Shown here one piece after another: positions 31,746 through 44,938 of a DNA stretch of 64,000 nt. This DNA is from Spirometra erinaceieuropaei. Taxonomy: Eukaryota; Platyhelminthes; Cestoda; Diphyllobothriidea; Diphyllobothriidae. The notes beneath the pieces were generated by a model that did no database searches, had not been told where the DNA came from, and saw only the letters and a list, made by a program, of their open reading frames with translations. Position 1 is the stretch's first letter. Each line of letters begins with the position of its first letter. The position numbers were made by a program, and so were the translations under genes. The stretch lies in contig CACRXP010000694.1 in NCBI GenBank assembly GCA_902702965.1, positions 173,828 through 237,827 on the forward strand. The letters run 5' to 3'.

Positions 31746-34700
31746 TTGTCACTCTTGTCTATTTGTGTTTGGATGAATCGCTTTTGGAACATTTCGTTCT
31801 GTGTGACGACATGTGAGTACTGCGAAAAAATTACTTGGTGACCCACCAGCATGAAATTTTCCTTCGGTTTTGTCCCTCGGCTATCAAGGTACTGGCACAC
31901 TTAGTAAATCAGTCCCAGTGATATAATTTGGTTATTTTTTGAGAATGGACGCGGATGTGGGCACTTGATCACCAAAAGAGGCTTTAACTACAGAAGTTGC
32001 CTGGCAACAGAAATCTTTGTTTTCATGTAGGTGGTGGAACAACTTGTACGTTGAACTTTCTTCAGTATATGGGTTCCAAAAAGCTGGCTAAACTGATGGG
32101 GAATAGTGTGAGAGTTAGGCTTCAGATTGCCGAGGCGAGGTTGTTCAAGATGTTCCTGGTAGTCCCTCGGATTCAATGAAATCAGCTGTTAGGATTAATC
32201 ATTTCCCACATGACCTGTGTCGTGTAGCAATCGATATCAAATTTGCAGGGCTGACTGGTCACAAATGTTATTCAATGAAAGATGGGAAGAGTTCCTACAT
32301 GAGTATCCGATTACTTCAGCTGAAGTTCCACGCCTTTTAATGTAAGCTCCAGAAATCTTTTCATAGTTGGTCGTTTGGGTCACTGTGTGGGTACCAAAAT
32401 GAGTCACAGATTTTACAGTGGTGGAAAATTATAATTCGCGACAAATCTAACCCTTTAATTCGACGGGTAGGGGAAGTTCTATTGGTGCTATGGGCACCAA
32501 TGTGCCATCGCGTATGCGTTATTGTTCGCTGGGCGGAACGGTCGATTCTGGTTCAGTTCAGTTCAGTTCCGTTTTATTGAGGGAAATGTAGGTCTTCACC
32601 TTTGAACTCCCTATTTGTTTACAAGCAACTGCAAAATCTCAAAAACTGGAAAAGGTATCGTAAAGGTAACAAGTAAGCGGAAAAGCGTCAACTCTGTACA
32701 GATAAACAAACTGTCTCAAATGTTACTGGCACGAGCAGTTGTAGGGTAGTCGTTTCGAGTGCAGGGAAATAAATAATATACCCGGTGACAAAAATTGCAG
32801 ACGTAAGTATCCCTTTTCCAGTGAACACGAGACTGGGGTGAGTATCGAAGTACAAAAATGTCCTAAAATAACAATTTGCAGCTGCTTTTTGGTGCATCAT
32901 GATTTGGTACACGGGCCACGGATAACTCCATGCGTCAACCACCCTCTCGCGACCATGCTCACGTCTCTGCAATTGAGTCGGTAATTGCAATTTTAAGTGA
33001 CGAAAAACAAACCTCACGTCTATTTGTGCGGAATGGCGGAGACGTTAACAGCCAAAACCCCATTTCATTGATTTTTATCGCGTACAAAGGCACACTTGCC
33101 TCTTAGCCCAATAAGTGGCTCTCCAGATAGTAGATGAAATCAACTGAAGACTTGCTACAAACTAGCTCTACTGACCTCAGTGCATCAGTATGACACCAGA
33201 TGAAGTCGGACCGTTTGAAGTTGTCTTTTTATTTAATTTCTTACCCTAAGGACGCGGCAGGACAGCGCGCAGCTACCCGACGAACAAAAAGCCTGAGAAA
33301 ACAGGGGGGCTCATTTGAACCTAGAGCCTTTACTGAATTCTTGGCCATCTTTCCGAATGTCTGTCCTGGTGTTTATTTTTAACCAAAGAATAACGCTAAG
33401 AAATTGCAAAGAGCTCCTCAAGTCGCCGTGATTGCTTTCATTTGCTTGAAACAAGTGCCATATCTCCTAAAAGTTAAATTCGCCTATGAGGTACATAGGT
33501 GCCACAATTGGTGTCATGAGTAAGCGTCCAATTACGAATATTAAGGGCACACCCAGTGTCGCTTCCTTTAAAATCCAGTTAGTAACCATGGGCAAGTATA
33601 AGGCAGGGTCGTAAGTCCGAACCTCCCAGTACCAAGGTGTGTGGATAAAGCCCCTGAGAATGCAGTCTCCTAGAATGCAGTTAACGCTACAAAAAAATGA
33701 CGGTGATCGTTCCCTAGAACGAAAACGCGACGGCATCCGGACACTGCCTCGTCGAATTGCCATGAAACACTGTACAGAAGATGAGAAACGCAGCAAGTGC
33801 AGGCATTTTGAGAGCACCTCGCTTCCAAAGGCTACATTCACGGTTTCGTCAAGGGATTTTCCCACTGAAGACAAAAGGACACTAAAAGAGGTCCGGCAAA
33901 CAAGTATGATACGCGTTCTACTTTTAGAATCTTTTCCGAAGTCACGGAAAGCATAGTACGAAAACACCATTATCCTTACAGATCGGTAGAAGGTAACAAA
34001 CGGTCATTTGCTCATGAGATCGAGGATCGACTACTGCAGACACCTATTAGAGCGATTATATGCACCATATTAGCTATCCAAATCGCTTAGGTACTTATTG
34101 CAGTATGGTTGCCATACGGGTTGCTCGGGCGAATCTAACAGGGTAATTTCATACATTGCTAGGTCCATCCCCAGGAATGCTGTTAGGTGTCTTTGCAAGT
34201 AATTCGCTGCGCTGAAAGCAAAACAGACAGAGGGATAAATGAAACCAGGCAGTATAACGCGGAGTCGAGCTGTCCCCCCTCCCCTACGCGGCTATTCGGC
34301 ACTACCTGAGAAACAAAAAACAAGCGCTGGGAGGAGAGCTCGAGACCACTTTTTCTAGGTTATTTAACTCCAGTGGTCCATTCAAGCGTCGGTGGAAAAT
34401 GTCAGAGGAGTAGATTATTCTTCATAGAGAACTTGCAGTCCCCCCTACGTGTATTTATCACTTTTGAGGCCCAGAATCTGCGCTTAATTCTAACAACAGG
34501 GGCAAAGACCCAGAAGTAAATTGGCGCGCCGTAAAACACACCTAAATGGAGAGCGGTGTAGGCGGCGTGCCAGCCATATCTGCAGCAATATATTAGCGCA
34601 GTCCGAATTCTCGTTCCCCGCGACAGGTCGTCTTTTCGTAAGCGAGAAAGTGCGCGCGCGGGATAGACGGTCGAACAACCGCTGCGGTGGTTATCGAGTG

Positions 34701-35279
34701 CCGTTATCCGCGACGGTGGTGCTGCCTCCGTTGTTGCCATGACGCGTCGTAGAGGTGTGAAGATGTCCCATGCTTTCACACCTCAGGGCAAAGGTGGTGG
34801 CCCGCCGACCGCGCCGTGCGGGCGGTAACTACGACAGCTGCGTCTTTGGGGGGAAGAAGGCAGTGGGGGGTGGCGGAGTGGTACGACGGGGTTGAAGGAC
34901 TGCTGCGCGTGGACGGCCCCGCTTCCTGGGTGGTGTAAATGCGGGTGGGGTGGGCCCGTGACCGCGAGACGGTCGCTTGTGTGGCCGCGGCGCATGCCGC
35001 GAGAGAAGGGACCAGTTGCTGCAGTTTATGCACCAGGTGTGCTTCAGGGGCCCAATTGCGGCAAACGCCAACTGCATCCGCTCTGCGAATGTCTACATCA
35101 AAGGTTTGAACACACGCTCACATCCACGCCCAAAAGGAGCTGCAAACGAGAATATTCAGGCGAAATAAGGCGCGGTTGTTCATTAATTTGTCGTTTATTC
35201 GCGGAAGAAGAAAAAATAAAGTGGAGAAGCTGACAATGGTGCCGCTGGTGATTCTGCCGCTGATGCCGGCGACGATGAT
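31746..35279. other. Intergenic, no recognised gene
   Basis: Holds a short (TTCAG)n tract near 32551-32570. An open frame at 33467-33970 (-, 167 codons) overlaps another on the + strand, with no family resemblance I can see. GC content rises between 34500 and 35200. I cannot support a gene. Confidence 0.35.
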
Positions 35280-35289
35280 GACGACGACT

Positions 35290-35323
<34 letters not shown>

Positions 35324-35375
35324 GGAGGAGGAGGAGGAGGAGGAGGAGGAGGTGGTGGTGGTGGTGGTGGAGGGT
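35273..35375. repeat. Compound trinucleotide microsatellite
   Basis: Runs of GATGAC-like, then ATG, AGG and TGG triplets in succession. The open frames crossing it are homopolymeric (Met, Arg, Trp or Ile, Leu, His) and not genes. Confidence 0.95.
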
Positions 35376-35744
35376 GATTGGAAGGAGGAAGGATGCGAGG
35401 AGGAGAAGACGGTGGCGACGGTGGTGGTTAAGTAACCAGCATTCAGGAGATTTGCGTAAGAAAAGCACCACGGTAGCGGGTGAATCCGTGCGCTCAGGCA
35501 AGAAGCACTCTGGCTTTAATTTCATCACTGTAAAACCGGCGTTTAGAAAGAATAGGCAAGTCTTGGCCCTGTCCGGTGATTGTGTGATTCTTCATGACAC
35601 CATCCTCATAAACTTGACGACGTAGATGAGGTCTGGATAAATGTTACCTGTTCAGCAGTCTGCAAGTTCCTGCTCCATGCAGGCGTCCTAAGTCGGGTTT
35701 ACTTAGCATTCAGGTTGGCAAAGTTGAGAGATCCAGGCCGATGA

Positions 35745-36060
35745 TTGGAAGAAAAAAAAGGGGCTCACCGGAACGGGTTTATTTAGATATGACGTTTCGA
35801 AGAGCTTGGTCGGCTCTCCATTGTCAAGACGTAAAATGCACTTAATCGACCAGGAACTGAAGTGGCATGTCGTGTTGTTCGGCCTCGTGTTGATCGATTT
35901 TTCTCGCCTCTCGCTGCCCCGACCTCTCGGAAGATGGTTGGCGGGCGTTTTATTTGTCCGTTTTGTGAGTCGACGCTTCGTCCGGGGCAGGTGATGGAAC
36001 CTATGGCGTGACGCACGTTGCTTGTCCATTTCTTACGCTGGAAGCCCCTCTCAGAATATT
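35745..36060 (-). mobile_element. Penelope-like terminal-repeat segment
   Basis: Aligns with 17130-17300: GGTCGGCTCTCCATTGTCAAGACGTAAAATGCACTTA-type sequence and GATCGATTTTTCTCGCCTCT. On the - strand it contains a hammerhead-like motif at 35787-35831 (TTGACAATGG, stem GAGAGC/GCTCTT, CGAAACGTC) whose core is TTGACAA, not CTGATGA. No endonuclease remnant seen beside it. Confidence 0.55.
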
Positions 36061-38229
36061 CTCGAATATGTGGGCCGCACTTGTGAGCAAGGACTTGACG
36101 CGCACGCTGATTGGCTGGCTGGTTTCACGCGTGTTTTCCTCAGCCGGCCTGGCCTGCTGCGACGCGCTTGGTCATGTGTTCGTTTCGCTTTGGATCGCGG
36201 TTCTATTGTGGGTCCCGTCTCCGTAATACTGCAGGTATGAGTAACCGGTGCTTGTAGTTTAAGCTTCTGGGACCACAGTTGAAACAGGTCTTGGATTGCC
36301 AGTCATCGTCGAAATAGGTCCTCCTCTCAGAACGTCAAATGGATGAAAGTGTTGCTGTTCCCTTCGTCGTCCCGATGATCCAAAAGAAAACGCGTTTTCA
36401 TACATGCACGGCTACGTTTATAGAGATAACCCCAGCAAAATATGACGACCCAACGAAATGCCTCTAGTGGCTTGTATCCGAGTACTGTCGTTAACCTTTT
36501 GCTGTTAGATCGTTACTGAGGAGGTTTTACGTAGTATGGAGGTTTTCATTTGGACAGCATTCTTTCTCATTTGGGGTTGGTGCTTAATGGATCTGCTGGC
36601 ACGAAGAAGTACGCTTCTGTTTTGCCATGGGGCTCCTCTAGAACCATCGCTTCAAGGCAAAACACGGAGATCACCTTTTCAGTATGTTTCAATGTTAGAC
36701 AACGTTTAAAAAGCATCGACAAGGCTGGCTTTCGATCCGGACAGACTAATCGGCGAATCAACGCTCTGTCCATTACTCCACGGAGTTTCCTTCCACGTAG
36801 TTGAATTGCTGGAATCCCATCTTCAACTTTCCTTGTATTTCCCGTCCCCACGTGCTGCCCATGTTTCGGAATAGATGTGTGGCATTCACTCCAGCATCTC
36901 CCTGATCTTCGCCGATGTTCCACGCACTTAGGCTGCCTCGAATTTGCATGAGGCAACAAAGGAGCTGAATGAGCTGGCGAGTTGGTTCGTCCATCGTGTG
37001 GCAGACTTTCGAAGCCTTGACCATACTTCACCCTTTCCACGCCCACCGCGACTGGATACCGGTGAATGTCAAGCAGCAACACTTCTGACTTTAATGACGA
37101 CTCCCTCCATCTGGCAGAATTGAGAGTGTCAAAAACAACCGCATCAAGAAGGAGCCACTGCCACTTGACTATCAATCAGGAGTAGGGCTGAGGTCTCCTG
37201 TCGGTTGGTAAACATTCGGGGTAAGACAAACTAAGGGCGTACTTGGCTGCTTATAGCAAAGAATCTGAGAGCTTCGTCCGAGTTAAATCAGCCTTACTTT
37301 CTACTCCCGATCCCTAGTATCAAAGGCATGTTCAAAGTACAAGCAGCAAGGAATGGAACAGGACACAGTCACTAATATGAAAAGCAGTCGTCGTTTAATG
37401 CACGCCACACGTAGGGTGGATCGTTGAGATCACATTTAAAAGGGGCCATTTTGGTCCGACACTCATTTCAAATGAGAGGGAAATTAGCTTGCCACCCGGA
37501 AACCATCTTGACTGCCACGTTGTACGTCAGATTGCTATAGTGGTAAATTAGCTGGATTGCCACGAGTATAACTATTGTAGCATCGACCCCCCTCTCTCTC
37601 AATTCTATCTTTCATATATAAGTGACTAAACTAAGCCTTTCATTGCACTGACCATGTAATTAAGCGTAAAAACTTACGAGGCGTAAAGCCCCGGCCAATG
37701 CGTTTCACATGCCCTTACTCCACTAGTTAAGAACTCACACAGCTTCAGTATGCCCCGTCAAAATGCATACTATCGGTCAGTGGAACCCCGTTCTGAGAAC
37801 AAATTGGCGTTTCTGTGTCAAAATACTTCACTTCTAGGACCAACGTCTGCTAATTTGTCAGTAATAATAGTAATATTTTATTTAAGACCCGTCGGGGTCC
37901 AATCAAAGCCGAGACCAAATTCCTCATGACCAGAACATGTGCACAAGCCTGGTCAGCGAAGCGCTGCAAGACTTGACGAATATTCTTGCGTTTCGAGATT
38001 TCGGATTCTGACTAGTGATTAAAAACCGCCGAACTAACTAGCTCTTCATCATACGGACAATAGGATATGTGCATATTGTAAAACACATGCTACGCATTGC
38101 GACCATTTAGAATATGGAAGACTAGTAGCATGAAACATGTTCGTTCGACCGTCGTTGCCGACGATGTTCACTGTGTGCTCCACGGCAAGGTGAAGCAGGC
38201 ACGGTGACTTGTGCGTGACATAGTTTATG
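36061..38229. other. Intergenic with an unassigned 202-codon frame
   Basis: A 202-codon frame on the - strand (36567-37175) lacks a recognised domain. By length it could arise by chance in this much sequence or derive from a repeat. Nothing else is recognised. Confidence 0.3.
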
Positions 38230-38430
38230 GTTAAAATAGACTTGCGCTGCATTTACTGCACTCTCTCCTCCCCCCACCTGGACCCGGTGTCAAGGCAGAG
38301 TCAAGAAGGCCGGAGAGGGGGGAGGGCGCAGGTGGGTGGCGCGACCATGCATACACCTCGGCGCTCCACTCCCCACCCCCTGGTCCACACAGCAAATGAC
38401 CAAGATTTTAACCGGCAATAAAAAGGGGAC
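38230..38430 (-). repeat. GC-rich dispersed repeat, inverted copy
   Basis: Reverse complement of the family at 12720-13030: CACCTGGACCCGGTGTCAAG, then AGAGTCAAGAAGGCC, and later ACACAGCAAATGACCAAGAT. Confidence 0.6.
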
Positions 38431-38806
38431 TGGCGCGACCGGAGCCAAACCTGGACGTACAGCCACACCTGGTCCCGATCCCACGGAGTGTGAGGGCCAT
38501 AAAGGCCACATTAAGAAGGAGCCTGACTCTCAGACCGCCAGCCGGTCGCTCCACACAAACGCACAACACTGGGCCGACTGCGAGGTCCAAGTTATCCCGT
38601 CAGTTGGCAATCTTCCAAGCCACGGCTTTTAATGCAGCGTGATAGCTTCAAGCGAGTCAGATTGTTTATAATGAGATAAGTACGCTGAGTCGTCGACCTC
38701 ACTCTCCCTTCTTATTCCCAGGCCCCGGTCACTCTCCGAGCCGGCAAGTTGACAGGTGCAGGGAATGGGCGAGGTGGCTGACATATCTAGTCACCTTGCC
38801 TGCGCA

Positions 38807-38884
38807 NNNNNNNNNNNNNNNNNNNNNNNNNNNNNNNNNNNNNNNNNNNNNNNNNNNNNNNNNNNNNNNNNNNNNNNNNNNNNN
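38807..38884. other. Assembly gap (78 N)
   Basis: Run of undefined bases. The flanks share imperfectly repeated segments (38500-38580 and 38890-39020), which may be why assembly failed. Confidence 1.
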
Positions 38885-39394
38885 GTAACGGGGGTTAGGC
38901 TTCATAGTTCTCACATGCTTGAGTGTGCCGTAGATCACGTTAAGTCGATTCAGCCTGGCTTTCAGCTCACCAGTCTTCCAATCCACACAAACACTCACAC
39001 AACCGGGCACACTGCGTGGACTGAGTTGGGTGTAAGTCAGCAGCCTTACAAGCTCCTATGCTGGACGCATCTTGACAGTCTCAGACTCGTATCCCACATA
39101 TAGCAGAGGAGCCGCATGGAGACGGATCCGAGTCGCAAACTTCACACTTGCGTGGGAGGTGACAACTGGACGCTGGCGATGGATGATATTAGTGTGTGTT
39201 GTGGGTGCTGGTGAGGGGGGACGTTATGGTGTGCTTTAGCCGACGGTTGTCTACCGCAGGTTTTCATGAGTGCGCATGTGGCCTGATAGGCCCATGCGGC
39301 GGGTGAATGTGCGAGTGCAGCGAGGGCAGTTGAGGTGAATGCGACGAGTGTATGTGGGTGCTTCTGGCCCTGGTTCGCCAGTCTTTGCGCAATA

Positions 39395-39680
39395 AGAAAT
39401 ATTTCATGAAGGCTTTCTATAAGTATAGTTAAATTTATAAGGTCATCGGAAATCAATGAGAAAAATTGTTACTAATCAAAAAGTTGTTACATGCTGAATA
39501 CAGTTTTGGAAGGCGGACGGAAAGAATTTTATTCAAAAGCCGGAACCATGGTTGTGGCTGAAATATTTTAGGATTGCGCTGGATAATTATAAATACCACA
39601 ACCTCACCTCAGAGGTTCCTTCTAGCTAAAGACACATTTCTGAATTTCAGTTGACATTTCCTAAGATGGACCAGCTACTG
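39395..39680. mobile_element. Palindromic CAGTA-type repeat, right arm
   Basis: Ends TTTCAGTTGACATTTCCTAA...CAGCTACTG before TA; the left part is missing. Confidence 0.7.
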
Positions 39681-40124
39681 TACAGAGTCAAGCTAAGATG
39701 CGGCTGCTTTTCACGCATTTTATGCACATATCAACCTCCACGGAACTAATTTGCTTTGGGAAGCCAAAATATCCGCTATCTACGTGAGCAATACAGCCAA
39801 TATATTTCGACTTTTGCACCGTATTAACAGTTCTCCAATGCCAGCTAGTTTTTCAAAACACGGACAAGATGCTCAACACACTCAGAGGCCTTTGGCGCGT
39901 TAGTGTATCCTCATTTGTGATTTTTTTGGAGTTTATATTTTTGAGAAAGAGAAACGCTCTATTTTTTAATGTACCATTCAAATTTTTCAGTAGTTTATCT
40001 CCTACTTTTAAACTTTAATTTCGAACTCATTGAAAGCACTTGTTTGGAGTTACCAGGGTCGTTGCAGTGCATTTTAAGACAGTCTTCCGAAGTATAGCGG
40101 CACAATGAGTGTGGACGCGAATTT

Positions 40125-40375
40125 TAACTTGTTCCTTTTTGCTTTTCTCAGGAATAAACTGTTAACCTGGGGTAAATCAGCTTAAACCAAAATCTAGACG
40201 CAGACCAAAATTCAACATAAATATTTGGGCAAAGATCCATCAGCCACGGCGGGATATTCATAAGACTGTCATAAGGCAACTGGTAGTAGATGTTGCGGTT
40301 ACAGGATACCATACTGACAACATAGGTAGTAGCTAAAAGTTCAGACACATGTTTAGCCGAATGTTAGGGCTGAAT
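40125..40375. repeat. Piece of the 31-kb palindromic family
   Basis: Diverged match to the arm (ATATTTGGGCAAAGATCCAT, CAGCCACGGCGGG) and centre (GGATACCATACTGACAAC). Confidence 0.55.
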
Positions 40376-41789
40376 TGAAGATGTCTCTTAGGGAGCTCCC
40401 GCTGCTTCCATTTCATTTATCCCAGATGGGTCTCCAGACGCATGAAATAACAAACACGCGGGCGCAGATCGATTCGCAAAGCTGCAACCGTCATCCATAC
40501 AGTCAAAGATGGTGCCTTGAAAGACAACCATCTACTCCGTGTAAAAAGAGCTTAACAGATAGATCTCGATACATCTATTCTCTTATAGAAGAGAACACGA
40601 CACTGCTTAGCAAAACTTTTGGCTGTCCTTTTTCCATGCCAATAGGCCCTCGGATAAAGTAATCAAAACGTGGGGGTGTGCCTGCTGCGTCTCGGGAGAG
40701 ATGGCCTCATCGACAATTCGTCTTCACGTATGTGCCCTCCCAGTTTACCCTCGGTCTGACCTGCATAATTAAACGAACAGTTGTGGCATAAAAATGGCTG
40801 TATTGCAGGCAGTTATACGCCAGTCTCGACATCAGACCGGCTTTTTTCGTTCTTACTACAGAAAGTGCCTAAAGCTCATAATACGCACCGCTCTTCATGC
40901 CACAGAAATGTTTCGTGACCAGTTAGAGGAATGATTCATTGGCAACTCTTTCAAATGACTAACCCCTAGTTATCGGTATCTGCAGCAAAAGGCTGTGGAG
41001 CCTGACGTGATCTGTTTTGAAAATAACAGCGCAAGGCCGCGTAAAGAAAAGCTGGTGTCCAAAAAGTGTCGAAACTCGGGTAGGCTTCGATTCCACGCTC
41101 AGCACAATTCCTGGATTTTGCTATTACAAATTAATATCCGGTCTTTCCTGTTTCCCAGTCATTCATTTAGAAATCGACAGAGGACAACGACGGGATTGAC
41201 GTTCTCGACCTCTTTAGCTAAAGGTCTCACGACATCTACGACGGCGAGCCTTCTCTAAAAGGTCGCACTTTTGAATTCCAGTGCTAGGTTGTGGGTGTGT
41301 ATCCCTCCTGAACTCTCTCCCTACAAAGTGCCATTTTGATGAATTAAAACCAGCATGCAGCACAAATGCAACTTTTTCCTCATGTTTTATTAAAACACCA
41401 CGTCCATTCTCCTAAAAGGCCTCTACGACCATCATTCCGGTATTAGAAGTACACGTACCCATGTCCGACAGTTTAAAAAGGAGCAAAGTTTATAAAGTGC
41501 AAGAAAAGCTACATATAGGTAAACTTTGAAAGCTCACAACTCTTAAGTTATAGGCACTGGTGCTGTCCCTCTGATATCACAGAATTTTATGCCTGTAATA
41601 TTTCCACTGCCACTTCATGAAAAAAACTTTCGATGCAAAGATTCATCAGTAAGATAAAGTCCCCATGAATGTGGGTTCAGTGAGGCGAGTATAATAGATG
41701 TTGAATTGCAGATTATATCAAACCGCTTGCGGACATCTAGGAAATAGTCATTGTTCTCCGGCTGCTATCATCACTCACTGGTTGATCTT
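40376..41789. other. Unannotated stretch
   Basis: Short open frames only (up to 95 codons), none recognised. Confidence 0.35.
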
Positions 41790-42451
41790 TAGAAGGAGGG
41801 ACATAATTCGGTTTTTAAAAAGTTTCTACTTGTGAGATTTTTTGATACCGTGAAACAGCCGTTCAGAAAACGTCATGTCTCTGCATTTAACAATGTGGCT
41901 TGTAAAGTTAACAATACGGCTCAAATCCACTGCTAAATTTAAAGAACCCCATACAGTGTCCTCATGATATCGTAGAGAGTTTAATGGTTTTCCGTGCGCG
42001 GAAAACATACGGCCTATGGTTCGGAAACCCTGAATGCAAGTATAACAGCAGATCGGGTTCAAAATTATTCGGGTATTGGAAAAGTTTTTAAAAACTGAAT
42101 TATACCCCTTCTTCGAGTATAAAATTCGAAGAGGACGTGAATTCCCACCGAATGAGTAAAATAATGATTATTTTTAGGCACGTTTCCTACGAAATATAAT
42201 TGAATTTTTAAGGGCATCGAAAATCAATGAGAAAATTGCATGCCACTTAAGTAGTCGTTTTGTTGTAGAGTGTAGTTATTGCATGCAGTCGAAACGAAGT
42301 TCATTCGAAAGCCGGCCCCCTGAGGTAACTGGATTATTACAGAACCATGCTGCGTGATTATTAGTTTTTCAATCCTACTTGATTAATCTTCTCGAAACGA
42401 AAACGCATTTCTGAATTTCGGTTGACATTTCATAAGTTAGCCCAACTACTG
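41790..42451. mobile_element. Palindromic CAGTA-type repeat, 5'-truncated
   Basis: Centre and right arm collinear with 55857-56848, ending CATAAGTTAGCCCAACTACTG then TA. A second diverged copy lies at 42490-43398 directly beside it. Confidence 0.8.
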
Positions 42452-42489
42452 TAAGTGGGGTTTTAATATTCGTTATCATGAGACATACT

Positions 42490-43398
42490 CCTATATTATT
42501 TCGGACTCGCCAGGAAGTCGGCTTTTGAGAAAACTTCTTATCGACTTCCTGTAAAAAGCACATTCGGCAAAAAATGACTACATATGTAGCATGCATTTTT
42601 CAAATGGATCTTGGATGGTCTTATAAATTCAATATTTTATAGAAAATCTGCACAAGTAGATGCCTTTTCTTACTCATTTAATAGAAAATTATGCATCTTT
42701 ATGCTCTGTACTCGAAGAAAGGGTGCATTTGTGCTCTGAAAAAGAGTTGTAAAAATTCCCATAGTAACATTCAGATGAGGTAGCGAGCAATTTCGAGTCT
42801 GATCGGGCATTGCATTAGCGCTTAGCGATTTCAGTCTACAGGACGCATACCCTCCGAGTAGTGAAAATCATATATTTCTCTATGCCTCTGAGAAGATACC
42901 ATATAGAGTTCATAGAATTCTTGCAATGGATGCGGACTATATTCTACTTTTCATGAGGAGCATTCGTGACCGGACATGTGCGATGCTGTATGTATGGACA
43001 TCGCAAGTTCCTAAAAATCTTATAATTGGAAACTTCTTGAAAGCCGAACGATGACCTTTCTTCGGCTATAAACTGTGAAGATAATGTGATTTTCTGCCAA
43101 ACGAGTAAAAGAAGGCATATTTTGTGCATGGTTACCACAAAATATATTTGAATTTATATGACCATCAAAAATCCATTTGAAAAATATATGGTATTTAAGT
43201 GGTCATTCTTTACCGAGTGTGCTTTCCACAGGAGGTCGAGAAGAAGTGTACTCAAAAGCCGACGTCCTGGCGAGTCCGAAATAACATAAGACTAGACCTC
43301 ATGATGATCAATATTACAACCCCACGTAAGTAATCCTTCCTAGCCGAAAACGCATTTTAGAATTTCGGCCGACATTTTATGAGATCGGTCACTCACTG
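42490..43398. mobile_element. Palindromic CAGTA-type repeat, diverged copy
   Basis: Left arm (GGCTTTTGAGAAAACTTC, GCATGCATTTTTC), centre and right arm (TTTCGGCCGACATTTTATGAG) are recognisable; ends are eroded. Confidence 0.7.
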
Positions 43399-43419
43399 TG
43401 CATGTTCGTTTCTCTGTCA

Positions 43420-43600
43420 GACGGTGAGCGCCTCCCCTAGCATAGTATATTCGCGATCGCCACCGACATGACAGCGGCTCAGCGGTTAGGGGTCGAGCCT
43501 CAGGAGTTACACACCTCGGGGTTGTGTGTGACTGACTGAGGACGGCTAATAAGCATTAAATGGCCATTCGAGTCTTCCCTGTCCTTGTCTATAATGCTAA
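43420..43600 (+). mobile_element. tRNA-derived SINE fragment with inverted head
   Basis: ACGGTGAGCGCCTCCCCTAG is the inverse of the family head. It is followed by a degenerate tRNA-like part (GCGGCTCAGCGGTTAGGGG) and the tail GACTGAGGACGGCTAATAAG. Confidence 0.6.
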
Positions 43601-43743
43601 TCAACCGTTTTATCCAATACCGGGGAATTCTAGACAACAACAGTGCAGCCGGCAAACGGTTGGACAGTTTGCCCATTAGGCATGAGGTCTTTTGGTCCAA
43701 AAATTGCTAGCCGCAAGTATTCAGTTTGGCTTATGAATGACTT

Positions 43744-44124
43744 TCACCACGAGTGACATGGGGGGTGTTTTATCCCGATACGATTTACAAAGGAGAAGAT
43801 GCGATCGCCGGAACAAGGATTTTTTGCCTTCATTCCTGATTCTCGTTCAAATTCATCGCCGCAGGTCAAATGTGGTTCGACGACCTCTTGTTTGTCTAAA
43901 TCCGGGTGATTAACTGTCGCTATTTCATTACCGATGCTGGTTATTTCCATACTAATCATTCGGCTATTTGACTCCCTGATACTATTCCTCCGCGCCCTCT
44001 CCGCGGGGTTAATTACTCTGTCCATGGGAGGAAGGCTACTACGTTTGTTAGTCGACCGCGGACCGGAGAACCATGGCCCAGTCAACTCGCAATTCCCGTG
44101 GTTCTTCCCTCCCTCGGGAACTTT
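43744..44124 (-). pseudogene. Penelope endonuclease C-terminal remnant and decayed terminal repeat
   Basis: On the - strand CELTGPWFSGPRSTNK and LPPMDRVI match the family ending (ESxFxGPRSINR...LPPPYSVL). Further along, GGCGATCGCATCTTCTCC (about 43793-43810) matches the segment downstream of the hammerhead-like motif, whose core is unrecognisable here. It is the continuation of the fragment at 44939-45040. Confidence 0.65.
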
Positions 44125-44419
44125 GGTCCGTCAGATGTGCTTATGTAGCCTCACCTGAAGTAAACAAACCCCAACCACCTTTAATACGGCACCGGTTGTA
44201 GTAGGGGTTTTTACAGGTGGGGCAGGGGTACGCATAGGCGACGAGGTCAAGTAGTTGTATGCAGAAGAGACGCTATTGGGAATTTGCGGTTGTACGCTGA
44301 GTGGTTGAGAAATGCTTGCTCTAGCCCTTAACCCCAACTCCTAACTGTAACCCCAACTCCTAACCCCAACCCTAACAGTATTGTGTCCTTCAGGTAGGGC
44401 TACATACCCACCTCTTACC
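44125..44419 (+). mobile_element. GTAGCCCC-type MITE inserted in a Penelope endonuclease
   Basis: Left end GGTCC...TTATGTAGCCTCACCTGAAG, right end TTCAGGTAGGGCTACATACC...CTCTTACC, with CCCCAACTCCTAACC units inside. No clean target duplication found. Confidence 0.75.
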
Positions 44420-44489
44420 GTTATTTCCAGTCACCTAAGGAGTTCCTTAGTGTATATTATGCAGGAGACCGTGCTAGTAGTGCCTAACT

Positions 44490-44809
44490 TGCGTTGATTC
44501 ATGTTGACCCAACTGTGAAAAACTCAGCGCCTCGGTGGTATTCGAACCCACGCAGTAAGGAGAAGGCTTTAGTACAGCCAACGCTCTAACCACTTGAGCT
44601 ACGAGGCCCCGCCGAACGACGCAAGTGTAATCACACTTGGGTCAAGTTACCCGCCCAACCTACTGCAATGTCTGAAATGCACCAAATCTGTTACAGTATG
44701 TTGACTGTCCAAGCAGGATTTCCTAAGTAAATCACCTAGAATCCACCAGATGACTACCATACTCACGTAATTTATGGATGTTTTGGCAGGTTACGAATAA
44801 TTCATAGCT
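44490..44809 (-). mobile_element. tRNA-containing ~300-bp repeat unit
   Basis: A cloverleaf-like core at 44527-44610 (TAGCTCAAGTGGTTAGAGCG; B-box GGGTTCGAATACC) is embedded in sequence shared with 59067-59368 (GACCCAACTGTGAAAAACTC on one side; CACCTAGAATCCACCAGATG on the other). A dispersed repeat rather than a free-standing tRNA gene. Confidence 0.8.
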
Positions 44810-44908
44810 GTCGTAACCCTAATCTCTAACCCTAACCCCCAACCCTAACCCCTAACCACAGCCCCAAGCCCCAACCCCAACAGTATTGTGTCCATCAGGT
44901 GGGACTAC
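44810..44908 (+). mobile_element. GTAGCCCC-type MITE, right end only
   Basis: CCCTAACCCCCAACCCTAAC tract, then CAGTATTGTGTCCATCAGGT and GGGACTAC, the family's right terminus. Confidence 0.7.
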
Positions 44909-44938
44909 AAAACTACATGTAATCTTTCGGTCCTTGCG

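Noticed and set aside
33467..33970. 167-codon gene on the - strand
   Set aside because: Overlaps another open frame on the opposite strand and shows no family likeness.
35118..35625. Open frames of 136 and 149 codons on both strands
   Set aside because: Produced by the trinucleotide microsatellite (homopolymeric residues).
36567..37175. 202-codon protein-coding gene
   Set aside because: No domain, signal peptide or motif recognised; length compatible with chance or a repeat. Kept only as an unassigned frame.
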